A DNA stretch of 64,000 nucleotides from Chitinophaga sancti. Lineage in GTDB: Bacteria > Bacteroidota > Bacteroidia > Chitinophagales > Chitinophagaceae. The position numbers and the translations under genes were made by a program. A model generated the notes under the pieces. That model was not told where the DNA came from and did not search any database. It saw only the letters and a list, made by a program, of their open reading frames with translations. The stretch covers positions 1,364,001 to 1,428,000 of the forward strand of contig NZ_CP139247.1 in NCBI RefSeq assembly GCF_034087045.1, given 5' to 3'. This document shows positions 62,692 to 64,000 of this stretch, piece by piece. Position 1 is the first letter of the stretch. Each line of letters begins with the position of its first letter.

Positions 62692-63501
62692 ATGGGCAAA
62701 CAACTACAAGGACAGGTTGCGCTGATCACCGGTAGCAGTACGGGTATCGGAGCCGCTACAGCACTGGCAATGGCCGAAGCAGGCGCTGCCGTGATCATTA
62801 ACTTTCACAGTGACAAGAGCAGGACAGATGCTGAGAAAATCCTGGACGAAATTAAATCTGCCGGTGGGGATGGTTTCGTACATCAATGTGACATCAGTCA
62901 GGAAGCGGAGGTGCTGACCATGTATTCAGCCATCTTATCCCGTTATGGTACGCTTGATATAGCAGTGACCAATGCAGGCATTCAGCAGGATGCGCCCTTC
63001 CTTGAAATGACCCTGGACCAGTGGAATGCGGTAATTGGTACCAATCTAACAGGACAATTTCTATGTGCCCGTGAAGCCGCAAAGGAATTCAAAAGAAGAG
63101 GTGTACAGCCCTCTCGCTCCAAAGCCGCCGGGAAAATAATTTGTATGAGTAGTGTGCACGAAGTAATACCCTGGGCCGGCCATGTGAATTATGCTGCCAG
63201 CAAGGGTGGAGTGAAATTACTCATGCAATCTATGGCACAGGAATTGGCTCCATATAAGATAAGAGTAAACAGTCTGGGGCCTGGTGCAATCAAAACACGC
63301 ATTAACAAAGATGCATGGGATACGCCAGAGGATGAGCAGAAATTATTAGAACTGATACCATATGGCAGGGTAGGTGTACCGGAAGATATCGCGAAAGCTG
63401 CCGTATGGCTGGCGAGTGATGAGAGTGATTATGTGACAGGTACTACTTTGTTTATTGATGGAGGAATGACCCTTTATCCCGGCTTTGCCGACAATGGATA
63501 G
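62692..63501 (+). CDS. Short-chain dehydrogenase (glucose 1-dehydrogenase-like)
   Basis: 269 residues from ATG at 62692 (MGKQLQGQVALITGSSTGIG). Classical SDR signatures: cofactor motif TGSSTGIGAA, NAG in VTNAGIQQD, catalytic Ser (CMSSVHE) and YAASKGG, and the C-terminal TGTTLFIDGGMTLYPGF, which is typical of glucose 1-dehydrogenase-type members. The cofactor-discriminating region (NFHSDKSR) hints at NADP. An upstream ATG at 62656 adds an unmatched lead. The substrate is not certain. Confidence 0.88.
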   Translation: MGKQLQGQVALITGSSTGIGAATALAMAEAGAAVIINFHSDKSRTDAEKILDEIKSAGGDGFVHQCDISQEAEVLTMYSAILSRYGTLDIAVTNAGIQQDAPFLEMTLDQWNAVIGTNLTGQFLCAREAAKEFKRRGVQPSRSKAAGKIICMSSVHEVIPWAGHVNYAASKGGVKLLMQSMAQELAPYKIRVNSLGPGAIKTRINKDAWDTPEDEQKLLELIPYGRVGVPEDIAKAAVWLASDESDYVTGTTLFIDGGMTLYPGFADNG

Positions 63502-63529
63502 AGTATTATAGGATTTTTAAATTTTAACC

Positions 63530-63841
63530 ATGGATTGCAAATCTTTATTGATGACCGCCAGTACACTGGTGATTACCAGCCTGTATTCGTGCCAGCCTGG
63601 AGATGATACTGTAAAGTTGGCCGTAATTGATAAACTGAATAATTCCCCCGGCATCACTGCCGAGGTAAAAGATGGAATAGTAGACCTAAATGGAGAGGTC
63701 CCCAATGACAGTGCAAAAGTAGCAGCAGAAGATGCAGTAAAGAAAATAAATGGGGTGAAAGCTGTCAACAATAATATCATGGTGGAACCAGTAATACCAC
63801 CGCTACCGCCAATGCCGGAAGACACTGTCAATCAGCAATAA
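63530..63841 (+). CDS. BON domain lipoprotein
   Basis: 103 residues. The lipobox cysteine is in LYSCQPGDD (Cys21). One BON domain (~28-88) has VDLNGEVPNDSAKVAAEDAV and INGVKAVNNNIMV, the usual glycine-centred pattern, with a Pro-rich tail (VIPPLPPMPEDT). BON proteins bind phospholipid surfaces and stabilise the envelope. It is 28 bp after the SDR gene and may be co-transcribed. Confidence 0.85.
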   Translation: MDCKSLLMTASTLVITSLYSCQPGDDTVKLAVIDKLNNSPGITAEVKDGIVDLNGEVPNDSAKVAAEDAVKKINGVKAVNNNIMVEPVIPPLPPMPEDTVNQQ

Positions 63842-63869
63842 AAAAAGGGGACCAACGGTCCTCTTTTTC
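63841..63869. terminator. Bidirectional terminator (BON gene / acyltransferase gene)
   Basis: Stem aaaaaggggacc/ggtcctcttttt with a short aac loop and A/T runs on both sides, between convergent genes. Confidence 0.75.
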
Positions 63870-63920
63870 TGAAAACAGGTTTCATTCCCGTTGGTAAATT
63901 CACTCTTTTCATGAATGGTT

Positions 63921-64000
63921 TTATTGCTGATTATAGCGATGTTTCCACCTTCTGTGGCTCCACACCCACACATCCGGCTGCTCCAATATATTGTTTTCAA
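63921..64000 (-). CDS. LpxL-type lysophospholipid/lipid A acyltransferase, C-terminal end
   Basis: Only the last ~25 codons are in the window (ENNILEQPDVWVWSHRRWKH followed by RYNQQ). The segment WVWSHRRWKHR matches the C-terminal signature of the LpxL/HtrB lipid A acyltransferase family (family: PEQWLWSHRRWK). The gene continues beyond the window edge. The stop at 63921-63923 is clear. Confidence 0.7.
   Translation of the reverse strand, partial: ENNILEQPDVWVWSHRRWKHRYNQQ

Overview
The window is about 64 kb of chromosome from a member of the Bacteroidota, most like the Chitinophagaceae (Chitinophaga-type). The evidence is gliding-motility genes (gldD, gldE), promoters of the TTG-N19-21-TANNTTTG type, almost no Shine-Dalgarno sequences, the ribosomal protein THX, a methionine synthase split over two genes, a long IspG, Bat-type VWA/TPR genes and ECF sigma/anti-sigma units. 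I see no rRNA, tRNA, CRISPR array, intact insertion sequence or prophage. Most of the window is housekeeping genome with a few accessory genes.

Layout. 1-9.1 kb: end of pdxH, THX, HU, a DUF4286 gene, exodeoxyribonuclease III, split metH, a small unknown gene, recR and an Ig-like lipoprotein. 9.2-14.5 kb: a UvrD-type helicase fused to a Cas4/AddB-like nuclease, an SRPBCC protein, then a sigma factor followed by two tandem RskA-like anti-sigma proteins. 14.6-22.8 kb: lipocalin-like lipoprotein, LysR regulator, a secreted protein with PBCV-type repeats, a probable small RNA, ispG, a reduced Bat pair, a class D beta-lactamase and kbl. 23-29.7 kb: sigma/anti-sigma/outer-membrane beta-barrel cluster, an M16 protease and an L,D-transpeptidase. 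29.9-37.5 kb: alpha/beta hydrolase, acs, a double-HTH regulator, a degenerate RAYT-like gene, then a 5'-nucleotidase divergent from a DeoR regulator and an MFS transporter. 38-47 kb: carB (no allosteric domain), comEC, purH and a sigma/TonB pair. 47-58.5 kb: lutB, DUF3109, then the conserved Bacteroidota block gldD-gldE-ssb-mutY (minus strand) and HU-TPR-COX24-like-rng (plus strand), and a large L,D-transpeptidase. 58.5-64 kb: ridA, a 3-hydroxyacyl-CoA dehydrogenase-like gene, tsaB, an ArsR-like regulator, an MBL/rhodanese protein, an SDR, a BON lipoprotein and the tail of an LpxL-type acyltransferase.

How the genes fit together. Three separate ECF-type sigma modules (about 12.9, 23.1 and 44.9 kb) each carry a different membrane partner: a twin RskA-like pair, a protein with a duplicated N-terminal domain plus a beta-barrel, and a carboxypeptidase-like/TonB fusion. 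They point to much envelope-stress signalling. Cell-wall genes (two L,D-transpeptidases, a class D beta-lactamase) and DNA-maintenance genes (recR, ssb, mutY, exoIII, the helicase-nuclease, two HU proteins) are prominent. I found no clear new multi-gene system. The best leads are a catalytically dead RAYT/HUH-transposase relative, a helically phased operator array in the nucleotidase-DeoR gap, the twin anti-sigma arrangement, and two promoter-plus-terminator units without an ordinary gene that look like small RNAs.
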